Translations under genes and position numbers: made by a program | In this document: positions 63,727-64,000 of the stretch, piece by piece | How the letters are laid out: each line of letters begins with the position of its first letter | Position numbering within the stretch: the stretch's first letter is position 1 | Source: Planctomycetota bacterium | Lineage (GTDB): Bacteria > Planctomycetota > UBA1135 > GCA-002686595 | DNA length: 64,000 bases | NCBI GenBank assembly: GCA_016714045.1 | Contig: JADJNY010000001.1 | Span: 558,001-622,000, forward strand | Reading direction: 5' to 3' | Notes under the pieces: model-generated | Database searches by the model: none | Seen by the model: only the letters and a program-made list of their open reading frames with translations | What the model was told of the DNA's origin: nothing

Positions 63727-64000
63727 TCAGTAGCCGAGCCCCTTCAGGATCCGCAGCGCCTCGGGGTCGACCGCCTCGAGGCGCGCGCGTTCCCGGGCGA
63801 GGTCGTCCGCCAGCTCCGCGAAGCGCGCGTCCGCCGCGGTGAACGCGAGGAGGAGCGCGCGCAGCTCGCCGAGCGGCGCGTCGGCCGCTGCGCCGGGCTC
63901 CGCCGACGCGGCCACGACTGCGAGGTCGCGTTCCTCGCGCGGGTCGCGCTCGACGTCGTAGAGCGCCTCGGAGAGCAGCGTCGGCTTGCCGCCCCGGTCC
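63727..64000 (-). CDS. Sulfatase, C-terminal end only (partial)
   Basis: The gene runs in from beyond the right edge. The first visible minus-strand codons read ALYDVERDPREERDLAVVAA, the typical C-terminal segment of arylsulfatases (LYDLxxDPxEExNLA). The end is LEAVDPEALRILKGLGY, also a usual sulfatase tail (LKxLGY). The catalytic domain is outside the window. It is distinct from the disrupted sulfatase-like gene near 5487-6971. Confidence 0.75.
   Translation of the reverse strand, partial: DRGGKPTLLSEALYDVERDPREERDLAVVAASAEPGAAADAPLGELRALLLAFTAADARFAELADDLARERARLEAVDPEALRILKGLGY

Overview
The window is a very GC-rich (about 70% or more by eye) bacterial chromosome segment, densely packed with genes in both orientations. 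The gene content points to a planctomycete-like free-living bacterium: a Bat (aerotolerance) operon, sulfatases, FG-GAP and WD40 proteins, an ECF sigma factor fused to a membrane-anchored C-terminal region, type IV pseudopilins with a very large PilX-like member, a glycine-rich secreted protein and a Rho factor with a polyglycine N-terminal tail. This assignment is inference from gene content; no rRNA is present to settle it.

Layout. 1-5136: batA(end)-batB-batC-batD-batE, translationally coupled through ATGA/GTGA overlaps. 5487-10659: a disrupted sulfatase-like gene, a histidine phosphatase, a complete IS1-like insertion sequence with 24-bp inverted repeats, a 2Fe-2S ferredoxin, elbB and a DoxX protein. 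10778-11140: a 13-bp minisatellite. 11135-17808: a lipoprotein, a zinc-ribbon/TPR membrane protein, an HExxH lipoprotein and an ECF sigma factor with a duplicated C-terminal domain. 17878-27279: a YfhO-like membrane protein, a glycerol kinase-like protein, a nucleotidyltransferase-like gene with a small partner, an interrupted FG-GAP gene, a DUF433/DUF5615 toxin-antitoxin pair, a GlpD-like dehydrogenase and a glycerophosphodiesterase. Together the kinase, dehydrogenase and phosphodiesterase suggest use of glycerol and glycerophosphodiesters.

27438-40845: an MFS transporter, an M28 peptidase, an ABC ATPase/exporter pair, an inositol-phosphatase-like enzyme with DUF2203, thioredoxin reductase, an AlbA_2/Schlafen-type regulator, a TPR/WD40 protein, a rhomboid-fold protein lacking the catalytic residues and a glycine-rich secreted protein. 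40846-43336 is a repeat-rich accessory island: a hexanucleotide tract, a REP-associated tyrosine transposase (RAYT) and degenerate repeats. 43337-44737 is tyrA (chorismate mutase/prephenate dehydrogenase). 45000-50030 is the most interesting locus: a radical SAM/SPASM enzyme coupled to three tandem paralogous exported proteins, two of which share a near-identical N-terminal leader. 50199-54330 holds three pseudopilin genes, one with a haem-c-type CxxCH motif. 54530-64000 is mostly housekeeping: SDR, a serine protease lipoprotein, rho, coaE, a membrane coiled-coil protein with a BRCT-like end, tatC, cinA, two tRNA-Gln genes, a secreted protein and the end of a sulfatase.

About ten genes carry an apparent single-base frameshift (batD, the sulfatase twice, the zinc-ribbon/TPR gene, the FG-GAP gene, DUF5615, the ABC ATPase, the AlbA_2 gene, RAYT and one pilin). 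Most recover a sensible C-terminus with a one-base change, so assembly or read error is at least as likely as real decay. Single-gene calls on these should be made with that in mind.
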